Notes: generated from the letters alone by a model not told the origin. A stretch of DNA of 48,959 bases from Verrucomicrobiota bacterium (GCA_023391285.1 JAEWBF010000027.1:1-48959); one strand, 5' to 3'. Numbered from the stretch's first letter, positions 17,073 to 25,881 are shown. Made by a program: numbers and translations.

Positions 17073-18166
17073 GTGCGGTAGGGTAAAACGATTTCCACGC
17101 AAACGCCGCGGCCTGGCTCGCTGTTGAGCGTGAGGTGCGTGCGCGGACCATAAATCTTCGCCAATCGCTCCCGCGTATTCGCGAGCCCCACGCCTTCCTT
17201 CGTGCGCCGCGATCCGTTCACGATTCCCGGGCCGTCATCGCGCACTTCGAGCCGCAGCCGATCGCCTTCGACGCGCGCCTTCACTTGCACATGTCCCGGC
17301 TCCGTCTTCGGCGCCACGCCATACAAAATCGCATTCTCCACGATCGGCTGCAGGATCAAATTGGGAATTCGCGCCGCCAACGCCTGGGGATCGATCTCCA
17401 TCGCCACGTTCAGCCGATCCGAAAACCGCGCTTTCTGGATCTCGATGTAATGCGCGAGAAATTCCAGCTCCTGCTGCAGGGTCACTTCCGGCACTCCTGT
17501 GTTGTCGAGCGACATCCGCAACAACGAGCTCAGCCGCGCGAGCAGATTGACCGCGTCCGCATTGCGCCCTTCCCGCACCAATACCGAGATCGTGTTCATG
17601 GTGTTGAAGAGAAAATGCGGATGCATCTGCTGCCGCAGCGCCTTCAATTCCGTCTCGATCAAGCGCGCTTCCAGCTGCGCCGCCTTCAGCTCCTCGTTCT
17701 TGTATTTGCGATAGATCTCGAGGCTGTAGCCAAACGCCACCACGCCCCAATAAAACGCCATGTCGACCATGTTGCGGCCGTGAAACCCATCCAACGCGAT
17801 CGCCCAAAATCCGCTCTCTCCTTCTTCCGGAAAGAAGAGCGTGTGACTCCAGATCCGCCCGAGATAAAACGTCGCCATCACCACCACGCTGCCGAAAACG
17901 TGAAACGCGATCCCACCCACCCAGCGTCCGCGCTCCAACGGCATCTTCTCGCGCATCCGCAAAATCAGCGGCGCCACCATCGCCCACATCGCTGCGCGCC
18001 CAAACTGCGGCACCGCCATCGCCACGAGATCCCAATCCATCTCCGCCTCGCGGCCGGAATACAGCATCTCCGCCCGCATGTGGAAATACAGCTCCACCGT
18101 CAGCACGAACCCCATGAAAATCGCCGCCGCGGCGATCACCGTATATCTCACCCAGGCCTTGTTCAT
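17069..18166 (-). CDS. LytS-type membrane sensor histidine kinase
   Basis: A 365-residue kinase. Several hydrophobic segments in residues 8-150 form the membrane sensor part. A short coiled coil (YRKYKNEELKAAQLEARLIETELKALRQQM) leads to the His_kinase domain, with MHPHFLFNTMNTISVL containing the likely phosphorylated His184. The ATP-binding part has PNLILQPIVENAILYG and DDGPGI plus GVGLANTRERL. It pairs with the LytTR regulator, with a 4-bp overlap. The upstream frame to 18451 overlaps another gene and is rejected; MNKAWVRYTV at 18166 is the start. The first nine bases upstream are themselves a copy of the GTTCGTCGC-like repeat. Confidence 0.92.
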   Translation of the reverse strand: MNKAWVRYTVIAAAAIFMGFVLTVELYFHMRAEMLYSGREAEMDWDLVAMAVPQFGRAAMWAMVAPLILRMREKMPLERGRWVGGIAFHVFGSVVVMATFYLGRIWSHTLFFPEEGESGFWAIALDGFHGRNMVDMAFYWGVVAFGYSLEIYRKYKNEELKAAQLEARLIETELKALRQQMHPHFLFNTMNTISVLVREGRNADAVNLLARLSSLLRMSLDNTGVPEVTLQQELEFLAHYIEIQKARFSDRLNVAMEIDPQALAARIPNLILQPIVENAILYGVAPKTEPGHVQVKARVEGDRLRLEVRDDGPGIVNGSRRTKEGVGLANTRERLAKIYGPRTHLTLNSEPGRGVCVEIVLPYRT

Positions 18167-18253
18167 GCGACGGACGGTTGTTCCGCTGCGACGAGTCCGA
18201 CACAAGCGATAACTCCCTCTTCTGCGACGAACGGCCCGTTTCCCGCGACGAAC
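18167..18253 (-). promoter_or_regulatory. Two pairs of LytTR-type direct repeats upstream of the LytS/LytTR operon
   Basis: On the minus strand the 9-mers GTTCGTCGC (18245-18253), GTTCGTCGC (18224-18232), ACTCGTCGC (18188-18196) and GTCCGTCGC (18167-18175) lie in the same orientation. Within each pair the spacing is exactly 21 bp (12-bp gap); the pairs are 36 bp apart. With flanking bases (for example CCGTTCGT) three copies match eight of nine positions of the published LytTR consensus, and the spacing is the one known for LytTR dimers. This is probably an autoregulatory site of the adjacent operon. Confidence 0.7.
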
Positions 18254-18282
18254 GCACGGAACCAGCGGTGGATCGCGCCGCT

Positions 18283-19272
18283 TCAGCCCGCACCGTCCAC
18301 GCGCTGAAACCGCGCCACATCCCAAGTCGCCGGCAACTCCACCCCGTGAACCAAAAACTCCGCCCACGCTCGCGCCATCGCCGGCGCATACAGCGCTCCT
18401 TTCGCTCCCAACCCGCAAAAAATCCCCCTCCGCGCTTCCTTCGCAGTCCACCCGATCACCGGTCGCTTATCCGGTGAATACACGCGCACACCCCCCGTCT
18501 GCGCCACGACTTCGAAATCCTGAAAACCCATCGCCCTTACACTCCGCTCGAGGTCAAGCCGCGCCTTTTCCGTCACCGCGAAATCCCGCCGCCCCGGCTC
18601 ATTCGTCGCGCCCGCTTTCGCTACCCCGCCGCCCGTCGCGACAAGCCAATGCCGCCGATTCCACACCACGCCCGGATCGAGTCCGCTCATCCGCAGCTCC
18701 ACGCATTCACCTTTTGAATACCGCCAATCGACCGCTTTCCCACCGTCTGCTTCTGCGCCACGACAATCGATGGTCACCGCTCCCCCCTCATTCCCATTCA
18801 ACTCTCCGACCCGTTCCTCCCGCAAAATTCCCCGGCTCCGCCATCGCTCCCGCGACCGCTCGATTAACTTCCCCAGCTCCACCCGCGCCGCGCCGCCAAT
18901 CCAAAAACCCTCTCCATCCGCGCTCTCCACAAACGGCGCCAGCGCCCCACTCGCGCTTTTCTCCGTAAACACGTCCCGCTCGCGTTCATCCGCGAACCAC
19001 CGCCGCACGCGCATTTCACGCCAAAGCGTTTCGCCCAGTTCTCGCTCGATCTCCCGATAACACGCCCGCGCCACCGGCAGCAGCGCTTCGACTCCTTCGC
19101 TTTTCACGAGCCGCCGTCCCGTGATCGGATTGATAATCCCCGCCGCCACCTTCGTCGCCGCGCGCGCATGTCCCGCATCCACGATGGAAAACTCGACGCC
19201 CGCTCGCTCCAACTCCCACGCCAGCAGCGTCCCCGCCAATCCCTGCCCCACAATCAACACCGGCGGTTTCAA
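18283..19272 (-). CDS. FAD-dependent oxidoreductase (DAO family)
   Basis: A 329-residue flavoprotein. The N-terminus VLIVGQGLAGTLLAWELERAGVEFSIVDAG is a Rossmann dinucleotide motif (GxGxxG with a terminal acidic residue), and the C-terminal GGVRVYSPDKRPVIGWT and GIFCGLGAKGALYAPAMARAWAEFL fit glycine/D-amino-acid oxidase-like proteins. The upstream frame reads through a tRNA-Ser gene (giving WSIAPHSKCGVSKGTVG), which cannot be protein. The first usable start after the tRNA is TTG at 19272, preceded by GAAGGAAGG; a GTG at 19260 is an alternative. It ends about 115 bp before the LytS kinase gene. Substrate unknown. Confidence 0.82.
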   Translation of the reverse strand: MKPPVLIVGQGLAGTLLAWELERAGVEFSIVDAGHARAATKVAAGIINPITGRRLVKSEGVEALLPVARACYREIERELGETLWREMRVRRWFADERERDVFTEKSASGALAPFVESADGEGFWIGGAARVELGKLIERSRERWRSRGILREERVGELNGNEGGAVTIDCRGAEADGGKAVDWRYSKGECVELRMSGLDPGVVWNRRHWLVATGGGVAKAGATNEPGRRDFAVTEKARLDLERSVRAMGFQDFEVVAQTGGVRVYSPDKRPVIGWTAKEARRGIFCGLGAKGALYAPAMARAWAEFLVHGVELPATWDVARFQRVDGAG

Positions 19273-19297
19273 GCCGCCTTCCTCCCTTCCCGCGAAA

Positions 19298-19386
<89 letters not shown>

Positions 19387-19468
19387 GGCGCAGGAACGCG
19401 AGACCGTAGGCCGCCGCTCCGAAAACGGAAGCAGAATTTTTGGACAACCGATTCGTGCCCGCCGCCCC

Positions 19469-20476
19469 TCAAAGATATTTCTCCATCAACCGCCTCAGCA
19501 CCGGCCGCACCTGCCGCGCCAGCGTCGCATTCGCAAATCCCACCCACGCCACCGGCGTCGTCGTGTCCAACGGCGCATTCAGCCGCTGCCCTTCCAGGCT
19601 TTCCACGATTCCACCCGCCTCCCGCAGAATCAGCTCCGTGCAAATATCGTAGGGGTGACAGGTCAGCGACGACTCGATCCCGAGCTTCGCAAACACCCGC
19701 GGACGAATATCACCCACCATCCGATCGTGCCCGACCAGCAACTCGTAGATCTGCCCGCCCGTGCTGATGTATTGATCGTCAAACACCAGCGGCGATCCCT
19801 GCGCTCCGCCATATAACTCCCGCCAAAGCTCCTCCTCGATCTGCGCCGTCAGCGCTTTTCCTTCCGGAAAGAACCGCGCCAGCGATGCAAATCCGTGCCG
19901 AAAATCCTTCGCCTCCGAAAGCCGCGGCACGAACTTCCGCTTTCCTCCCCCCCTCACATCCACCGCCTCCGCCACGACACCGCGTCGCCCAACACCCCGC
20001 ACGACGCTGATTTGATCCGCCCGCCATTGCTTGCTCGTCGGCAGCTCCGTCATCACCGCCACTTCAATATCTTTCAACGTCGTCCGGGCACCGCGCTGCC
20101 TTGCCAACCCCGTCAACACCCACGCGCTGCGTTTGTCGTGCATCAGCCCCCGCGTGCCATCGATCGGATCGAGAATGCATTTGAACTCCGTTCGCGCCAC
20201 CGGCGTCCCCTTCGGGAACGTCGTCGCTTCCCCCTCCTCGAGTCCTTCCATCACCAACTCCACCGGCCACGCCTTCGGCCAGTGCTCCTCGAACCATCCC
20301 ATGATCGCCGCTTCGCTCAACCGATCGATATGGTAAATCGTGTCCGCAGCGGTCACGGCCGCGACCGCCCCAAACCGCCGCGCCTGCCGCGCTCGCGCTG
20401 CCACCAGCGTCTCCCGAATCGTTGCGTGCAACGCGCAGATTAGCTTCCGCGCTTTCTCGAAGCGGACGTCCTTCAT
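19469..20476 (-). CDS. Inositol-monophosphatase-family protein
   Basis: A 335-residue member of the Mg-dependent phosphatase family (inositol monophosphatase/CysQ-like). The core metal-binding motif ILDPIDGTRGL is intact, an upstream acidic site is in VMEGLEEGE, and the C-terminal ICTELILREAGGIVESLEGQRLNAPLDTTTPVAWVGFANATL corresponds to the usual family ending, although the normal WD motif is replaced by YDICT. It is longer than the typical 260-270 residues, with an insert around residues 130-200. A GTG at 20494 is an alternative start; the ATG at 20476 is preferred. It is divergent from the ECF sigma gene. Confidence 0.85.
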   Translation of the reverse strand: MKDVRFEKARKLICALHATIRETLVAARARQARRFGAVAAVTAADTIYHIDRLSEAAIMGWFEEHWPKAWPVELVMEGLEEGEATTFPKGTPVARTEFKCILDPIDGTRGLMHDKRSAWVLTGLARQRGARTTLKDIEVAVMTELPTSKQWRADQISVVRGVGRRGVVAEAVDVRGGGKRKFVPRLSEAKDFRHGFASLARFFPEGKALTAQIEEELWRELYGGAQGSPLVFDDQYISTGGQIYELLVGHDRMVGDIRPRVFAKLGIESSLTCHPYDICTELILREAGGIVESLEGQRLNAPLDTTTPVAWVGFANATLARQVRPVLRRLMEKYL

Positions 20477-20571
20477 CGAGCGCCCACAGAACACAAAGCG
20501 CCCGCGTTGGCGAAAAATTACTCAACTCCCCGCACCACCGAGCCGTTATACGGTCCATCGGATACCCCTTC

Positions 20572-20815
20572 GCTCCTAAAGGAGCCACCCCGCTGGATCT
20601 TAGATCCGGAAATCCACGCGACCGCCTGTAGGCGGATTGCGCGAAGTGCCCTGTCACCGACTGCACTTTGCACGGAAAACGATGTTAAAAGGTTGTTACG
20701 AGATCTCGAAGAAAACTTTAGATCTCTAACAATAAGCAATTTACACGATAAAAGGGCCAGCTGGCACGCGGCGAGGTATAGGGAGGCTGTCGCACACACA
20801 TTAACCTTTTCTCCT
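20572..20815 (+). promoter_or_regulatory. Structured, A/T-rich leader of the ECF sigma gene
   Basis: The 339-bp gap before the sigma-factor start carries three consecutive small perfect hairpins: GCTCC/GGAGC (20572-20585), GGATC/GATCC (20595-20607) and CCGCC/GGCGG (20622-20635). These are followed by an unusually A/T-rich stretch (about 20670-20760) with a palindrome CGAGATCTCG at 20699-20708 and a second AGATCT at 20720-20725. GGGAGG at about 20781 is too far from the ATG at 20816 to be its ribosome site. The A/T-rich part probably holds the promoter; the role of the hairpins is unknown. Confidence 0.45.
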
Positions 20816-21556
20816 ATGCCAGCCTACGTTCCCACTTCCACCAAACAGGTTCGCGCTTCCCAGACCGAAAACGTCCGCCGGGTCACGCCCGACGCCGCCA
20901 TCGATGACGCTCTCGTCAAGCGCTTCGCCGAGGGTGACGAATCCGCCTTCGTCGAAATCATGGAGCGCTACCGCGGCAAGATCTTCACCGTCACGCTCGG
21001 TCTGCTCCGCAACCACGCCGACGCCGAAGAAATCACCCAGGATACCTTCATCCGCGCGCATCGCGGTCTCGCCAATTTCCGCGGCGATTCCTCCTTGGCG
21101 ACCTGGCTCTACCGCATCGCCGTCAACCTCGCCCGCAATCGTTACTGGTATTTCTTCCGCCGCCGTCGGCAGGATTCCCTCTCCCTCGACTGCGCGCTCA
21201 GCGATGATAGCGCCGCGACGTTCGCCGACCTCGTCGCCGACGTCGTCCAAGACCCCGCGCAAGAAACCGTCGCCGGCGAATTCTCGACTCTCGTCGACAT
21301 GTGCATGGAGAAACTCGACGCCCGTCACCGCGAAATCCTCACCTTGCGCAACGTTCTCAACCGTTCCTACGAGGAAATCGCCGCCACCCTCGGCATCAAT
21401 GTCGGCACCGTTAAAAGCCGCATCGCCCGCGCCCGCGAAAACCTCCGCACGCTTCTCGCCGAAGCTTGCCCCGAGTTTGCACCGGGCGCCGCCCCCGGCG
21501 AATGGTTCCTCCCGTCGCGCGCCACTTACGGTCGCCCGCAGATCGCCTGCGCCTGA
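20816..21556 (+). CDS. RNA polymerase ECF sigma factor (RpoE-like)
   Basis: A 246-residue ECF-type sigma-70 factor. Region 2 is clear (VKRFAEGDESAFVEIMERYRGKIFTVTLGLLRNHADAEEITQDTFIRAHRGLANFRGDSSLATWLYRIAVNLARNRYWYFFRRRR) and region 4 follows (MEKLDARHREILTLRNVLNRSYEEIAATLGINVGTVKSRIARARENLRTLL). There is a 30-residue N-terminal extension and a C-terminal tail. No anti-sigma gene is adjacent. The frame is open to 20507 but the upstream residues overlap the leader; the ATG at 20816 is chosen. A strong terminator follows at 21613. Confidence 0.92.
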   Translation: MPAYVPTSTKQVRASQTENVRRVTPDAAIDDALVKRFAEGDESAFVEIMERYRGKIFTVTLGLLRNHADAEEITQDTFIRAHRGLANFRGDSSLATWLYRIAVNLARNRYWYFFRRRRQDSLSLDCALSDDSAATFADLVADVVQDPAQETVAGEFSTLVDMCMEKLDARHREILTLRNVLNRSYEEIAATLGINVGTVKSRIARARENLRTLLAEACPEFAPGAAPGEWFLPSRATYGRPQIACA

Positions 21557-21612
21557 TGCGTTCGCTTTGTTAGTTTGTTAGTCACGACTGGTTGTTGCTC
21601 CCTCATAAACAG

Positions 21613-21646
21613 CCGCGCTGCTCCACGCAGCGCGGCTTGTTTTTTG
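21613..21646 (+). terminator. Rho-independent terminator after the ECF sigma gene
   Basis: A perfect 10-bp stem GCCGCGCTGC/GCAGCGCGGC with a TCCAC loop is followed by TTGTTTTTT. Confidence 0.95.
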
Positions 21647-21675
21647 CCCGCTGCCTCACACGCTCGGAGCCACCC

Positions 21676-22881
21676 GTGACTCCGGCTCCGCTCGTCCTCA
21701 CCCCGCTTCACGCCCGCCGCTTCGCCCGTCACGCCGTCCTCCTCGCCTCTCCCGTCGCCGACGTCGCCACCACCCTCGCTCACTTGGGCTACGTGCAAAT
21801 CGACCCGATCAACGTCTGCGGTCGCATGCACGATCTCATCCTGCGCAACCGCGTCCGCGACTACCGCGAAGGCGATCTCATGCGCCACCTTCATCACGAC
21901 GACGACGCCCCCAACCCAAAGCCCAAGGCCCTAAACCCGAAACATCCGTCCGCGCGCCTCGCCTTCGAACACCACCTGCCCGGCTCCAACATCCTCGTCG
22001 CCTTTCCGCTCGAAGCCTGGCCTCACCTTCTCGCCACCATGCAGCGCCGCGCCCGCACCCATGGCCCGTGGTCAGGTCGCCTGACGCCTCGCGAAAAACT
22101 CCTCGCCGAACGCATCCTCGCCGAAATCGCCGCTCGCGGACCGCTGTCATCAAACGATTTCACCGACACCGGCCGCGCTCGCCGCGTCTGGGGCACTTCC
22201 ACCCTCGCGAAATCCACGCTTCAAAAACTCTTCTTCCACGGCCGCGTTCTAATCTCTCACCGCCGCGATCAACGCCGCGTCTACGACCTCCCCGAACGCA
22301 TCCTACCCTCCCACGTCCTCTCCAAGCCCGCGCCTTCCGCAACCGATACCGCCCGCTACCTCGTCCTCCTCAAACTCCGCCAGCGCCGCCTCGTCCGCCT
22401 CACCCGCGACGAACTCTCCCTCGTCTCCGATCTCGTCCAACCGCTTTCCATCGAAAACTGCCCCACCCTCCACTGCCTCCGCTCCGACATTCCTCTCCTC
22501 GATCAAATCGAAAATCCAAAATCAAAAGCCGAAAATCCGCCGCACCCCCTCCTCCTCGCCCCGCTCGATCCCTTGATCTACGACCGCCGCGTCACCCGCG
22601 ATCTCTGGAACTTCGACTACACCTGGGAGGTTTACACCCCGCCCGCGAAACGCGTCCGCGGCTACTACGCTCTCCCTGTTCTCGCCGGCTCCGAAATCGT
22701 CGGCCATGTCGATCCCAAAGCCGACCGCGAAGAGCGTCGCCTCGTCGTCGTTTCCCGCTCCGTCCGCCGCGGATACAGCCTCTCTCCCGCGATCGCTTCG
22801 CTCGCCACCTTCCTCAACCTTCGTCCCACCCGACGCGACTCCACATCGAGCCTCAAGAATTCTCCCGCTCAACCGATGTAG
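21676..22881 (+). CDS. YcaQ-family winged-helix DNA-binding protein
   Basis: A 401-residue protein of the HTH_42/YcaQ family, whose best-known member is a DNA glycosylase that unhooks interstrand crosslinks. Diagnostic segments are LGYVQIDPINVCGRMHDLILRNRV near the N-terminus and FDYTWEVYTPPAKRVRGYYALPVLAG, then GHVDPKADR, near the C-terminus. The GTG at 21676 with GGAG seven bases upstream is the start; an ATG at 21592 would lie upstream of the terminator. Two Pro/Asn/Lys-rich inserts, at about 21898-21945 (NPKPKALNPKHP) and 22501-22538 (QIENPKSKAENPPHP), are encoded by repeat-like A-rich DNA and interrupt the fold at probable loops. The FIST gene follows after 12 bp. Confidence 0.88.
   Translation: MTPAPLVLTPLHARRFARHAVLLASPVADVATTLAHLGYVQIDPINVCGRMHDLILRNRVRDYREGDLMRHLHHDDDAPNPKPKALNPKHPSARLAFEHHLPGSNILVAFPLEAWPHLLATMQRRARTHGPWSGRLTPREKLLAERILAEIAARGPLSSNDFTDTGRARRVWGTSTLAKSTLQKLFFHGRVLISHRRDQRRVYDLPERILPSHVLSKPAPSATDTARYLVLLKLRQRRLVRLTRDELSLVSDLVQPLSIENCPTLHCLRSDIPLLDQIENPKSKAENPPHPLLLAPLDPLIYDRRVTRDLWNFDYTWEVYTPPAKRVRGYYALPVLAGSEIVGHVDPKADREERRLVVVSRSVRRGYSLSPAIASLATFLNLRPTRRDSTSSLKNSPAQPM
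22501..22538 (+). repeat. A-rich mini-repeat, AATCGAAAATCC family (copy 2), inside a coding sequence
   Basis: Contains AAATCGAAAATCCAAAATC followed by a diverged unit, matching copies at 12-43 and 37947-37986. It is read in frame as part of the YcaQ-family protein. Confidence 0.78.
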
Positions 22882-22893
22882 CTCTCGACTCGC

Positions 22894-24036
22894 ATGAAAA
22901 ATTTTCCCGTGCGGTGGTCCCCGCACGGCGGCTGGACTCCGCCTCGCGCTTCCTGGCCGGCTTCCGCCGAGCTCGTGCTCTATTTCGGCGCGAGACAGGT
23001 GCTCGCGAACCCCGACGGCCCGCGCGCCGAACTCATCGCCCATTTCTCCTCCGCGCTCTGCGCCGGCTGCAGCACCGCCGGCGAAATTCTCGGCAACAAC
23101 GTCTCCGACGGCGGCCTCTGCGCCGTGTGCGTTTCCTTCGAACACACCACCGTTCGCGCCGAAACCATCTCCGTCCGCTCTCCCTCCGAAAGTTTCGACG
23201 CCGCCGCAGAACTCGGCCGCCGCCTCGCCTCGCCCGAACTCCGCCACGTTCTTGTTTTCAGCGACGGCCTCCTCGTCAACGGCACCCATCTCACCGCCGG
23301 TTTTCGCGTCGGCCTCCCTACCCACGTCCACGTCACCGGCGGCCTCGCCGCCGACGGCAACGCCTTCCGCCACACCTTGGTCGGACTCGGTCCCGCCCTC
23401 GATTCCGGCAGCATCGTCGCCATCGGTTTATACGGCGAACATCTCCGCATCGCCCATGGCTCCGCCGGCGGCTGGGAACCGTTCGGACCCAAACGCCTCG
23501 TCACTCATTCCGTCGGAAACATCCTCTACACGCTCGACGACCAACCCGCGCTCGCCCTCTACAAACGCTACCTCGGCGCTCGCGCCGCCGGCCTCCCGGC
23601 CACCGGTCTTCTCTTTCCGCTTCATCTTCTCGCCAATCGCGACGCCGAACATGGGCTCGTCCGCACCATCCTCGCCGTCGACGATGTCGAACAATCCCTC
23701 ACCTTCGCCGGCGATATCCCTCGGGGCCACTACGTTCGCCTGATGAAAGCCGGGTGCGACGCCCTCGTCGACGGTGCCGAAGCCGCCGCCCACGCCGCCG
23801 CGCTCCACACACCCGCGCACGCCCGCCTCGCCCTTCTGGTTAGCTGCGTCGGCCGCCGCCTCGTCATGGGTCAACGCGTCGAGGAAGAAGTCGACGCCGT
23901 CCTCGCCCAACTCGGTCCGGGCCTCACCGCCGTCGGCTTCTATTCCTACGGCGAGATTTGCCCGAGCGGACGCATGCAAAGCTGCGATCTGCACAACCAA
24001 ACCATGACGCTCACCGTCTTTGCGGAAGAATCGTAA
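22894..24036 (+). CDS. FIST-domain sensor protein (NosP-like)
   Basis: A 380-residue protein of FIST_N plus FIST_C type. FIST_N is seen in AELIAHFSSALCAGCSTAGEILG and GLCAVCVSFEHTTV; FIST_C ends in TAVGFYSYGEICP...CDLHNQTMTLTVF. FIST proteins are ligand-binding sensors; the subgroup called NosP binds haem and nitric oxide and is encoded next to a hybrid kinase (NahK). Here the next gene, 6 bp downstream, is a hybrid kinase whose N-terminus resembles NahK. The ligand is inferred from this pairing only; no haem site can be confirmed by eye. It is probably co-transcribed with the preceding YcaQ-family gene (12-bp gap). Confidence 0.9.
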   Translation: MKNFPVRWSPHGGWTPPRASWPASAELVLYFGARQVLANPDGPRAELIAHFSSALCAGCSTAGEILGNNVSDGGLCAVCVSFEHTTVRAETISVRSPSESFDAAAELGRRLASPELRHVLVFSDGLLVNGTHLTAGFRVGLPTHVHVTGGLAADGNAFRHTLVGLGPALDSGSIVAIGLYGEHLRIAHGSAGGWEPFGPKRLVTHSVGNILYTLDDQPALALYKRYLGARAAGLPATGLLFPLHLLANRDAEHGLVRTILAVDDVEQSLTFAGDIPRGHYVRLMKAGCDALVDGAEAAAHAAALHTPAHARLALLVSCVGRRLVMGQRVEEEVDAVLAQLGPGLTAVGFYSYGEICPSGRMQSCDLHNQTMTLTVFAEES

Positions 24037-24042
24037 GCGCCC

Positions 24043-25800
24043 GTGAATCCGCTTCTCGCCCGCCAGCTTCGCAAATACCTGCCGGACCTCGATCCGGCTC
24101 AAACGCCATGGCGCGACTTCCTCTCCGCCGTCGATCGCGCCTACACGGATCTCGAACAGGACCGCACGTTTCTCGAACACACCCTCGAAGTCACCTCCTC
24201 CGAACTCACCGAGGCCAACGAAAAACTCCGTCGCGAATCCGAGAAGCAACTCGCCTCGCTCAGCCGCTACTACCAACAAACGCTCGAACTCCAGCAGGGC
24301 ATGATCCTCTGCGTGCGCCGAACCGAACGCGGTTTCGTTCACACCCTCTGCCGCGGTCAGCTCCTCGCCCGCATCGGCCTCGCTCCCGAAGACATCGAGG
24401 GTCGTTTCATCGAGGACGTCGCCCCTCCTCCCCAATCCGACATCCTCAACGCCGCTTACGAACGCGCCTGGTCCGGCGAAACTCATTCCTTCACCTTCAC
24501 CACGTCCGACGGCGTCGAGCTGCTCATCGTCATGCGCCCGCGTCGCGAACGCGACCAGGTCGAAGAGGTCATCGCCGCCTGCCTCGAAATCACCGCTCTC
24601 AAACAAGCCGAACGCGAACTGCGCGCCGCCAAGGAACGCGCCGAAGCCGCCGATCGCGCCAAGAGCGAATTCCTCGCGGTCATGTCCCACGAGATTCGCA
24701 CGCCCCTCAACGCCGTCCTCGGCTTCGCCTCGCTCCTCCAACAAAGCCCGCTCAACGAGGAACAACAAAGCTGGCTCACCACCATCGGCACCAGCGGCGA
24801 ATCCCTCCTCGCCCTCCTCAACGACATCCTCGATTTTTCCAAAATCGAAGCCGGCCACCTCGAGCTCCGCTGCGAACCCGTCGCGCTCGCCGCCCTCCTC
24901 GACCAACTCGGCAGCATGTTCCGGGCACGCGCCGACGAAAAGGGCGTGGTCATCGAGATCTCCGCGCCGCCTGACCTCCCTCACGTCATCCTGACCGATC
25001 CGCAACGGCTCACCCAGGTCCTCACCAATCTCGTCGGCAACGCCGTCAAATTCACCCCGCGCGGATCCGTCCGCATCGAAGCCCGCGCGCTCCCTCCCGA
25101 GCCCTCTCGCTCCGACCGCCGCATCTATTTCGCTATCCACGATACCGGCATCGGCATTCCCCAGAACCGCCGCGATCGCCTTTTCAAACCGTTCAGCCAG
25201 GTCGACTCCTCCACCACCCGCAACTACGGCGGCACCGGCCTGGGCCTCGCTATTTGCGACCGCCTCGTTCGTCTGCTCGGCGGCGAAATCACCGTCGACA
25301 GCACACCCGGCGAGGGTTCCACGTTCGCCTTCATCATCCGCGCCCGCGTCCCCGAAACGCTCACCGCGCTTTTCGATCCGCCACCTTCCGACCTTTCACC
25401 GTCCGCACCGCCCCCCTCTCCGCCGTTGCGCATCCTCGTCGCCGAAGACCTGCTCCACAACCGCCAGCTCATCCAACACGTTCTCGAAAGCCGCGGCTAC
25501 CGCCCTCACATCGTCGAAAACGGCCGCGCCGCCCTCGCAGCCGCCCTCGCCGAACCCTACGATCTCGTCCTGCTCGATCTTCGCATGCCCGAAATGGACG
25601 GCTACACCGCCGCTCGCGCGATGCGCGAAAAAATCCCTTCGGCCCAACAGCCGAAGATCTACGCCCTCACGGCCAACGCCTTCCCCGAAGATCGAATCCG
25701 CTGCACCAGCGTGGGCATGGACGGCATCATCACCAAGCCGCTCAACTTCGACGAACTCTTCGCCACCCTCGACTCTCTTCGGTCGCCTTCCGCGAAGTAG
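24043..25800 (+). CDS. Hybrid sensor histidine kinase paired with FIST protein (NahK-like)
   Basis: A 585-residue soluble kinase starting at GTG. Residues 1-75 form a helical region (NPLLARQLRKYL...FLSAVDRAYTDLEQDRTFLEHTLEVTSSEL) like the start of NosP-associated kinases. A PAS-like domain spans about 80-195, then HisKA (MSHEIRTPLNAVLGF, His216), HATPase (NAVKFTPRG, DTGIGIP, GGTGLGLAI) and a C-terminal receiver (AEDLLHNR, phospho-acceptor Asp512 in LLDLRMPEMDG, Lys in ITKPLN). No membrane segments, so it probably senses through the partner FIST protein. The gap to that gene is 6 bp. Its downstream response pathway is not in the window. Confidence 0.93.
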   Translation: MNPLLARQLRKYLPDLDPAQTPWRDFLSAVDRAYTDLEQDRTFLEHTLEVTSSELTEANEKLRRESEKQLASLSRYYQQTLELQQGMILCVRRTERGFVHTLCRGQLLARIGLAPEDIEGRFIEDVAPPPQSDILNAAYERAWSGETHSFTFTTSDGVELLIVMRPRRERDQVEEVIAACLEITALKQAERELRAAKERAEAADRAKSEFLAVMSHEIRTPLNAVLGFASLLQQSPLNEEQQSWLTTIGTSGESLLALLNDILDFSKIEAGHLELRCEPVALAALLDQLGSMFRARADEKGVVIEISAPPDLPHVILTDPQRLTQVLTNLVGNAVKFTPRGSVRIEARALPPEPSRSDRRIYFAIHDTGIGIPQNRRDRLFKPFSQVDSSTTRNYGGTGLGLAICDRLVRLLGGEITVDSTPGEGSTFAFIIRARVPETLTALFDPPPSDLSPSAPPPSPPLRILVAEDLLHNRQLIQHVLESRGYRPHIVENGRAALAAALAEPYDLVLLDLRMPEMDGYTAARAMREKIPSAQQPKIYALTANAFPEDRIRCTSVGMDGIITKPLNFDELFATLDSLRSPSAK

Positions 25801-25881
25801 CCTCCCGTATCGACGGAATCGGCCACACCAGAACTCAACGGCGCAATCGTTCCCGCGCGGGGATCGAACCGCTTTCGCCGT

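Noticed and set aside
21592..21675. ATG start at 21592 for the YcaQ-family protein
   Set aside because: It would place the sigma-gene terminator inside the coding sequence; the GTG at 21676 has a ribosome site and starts at the conserved domain.
25845..25880. tRNA fragment or phage attachment site (GGTTCGATCC-like T-arm on the minus strand)
   Set aside because: Only a T-arm-like string is present; no acceptor, D or anticodon arms and no integrase nearby.
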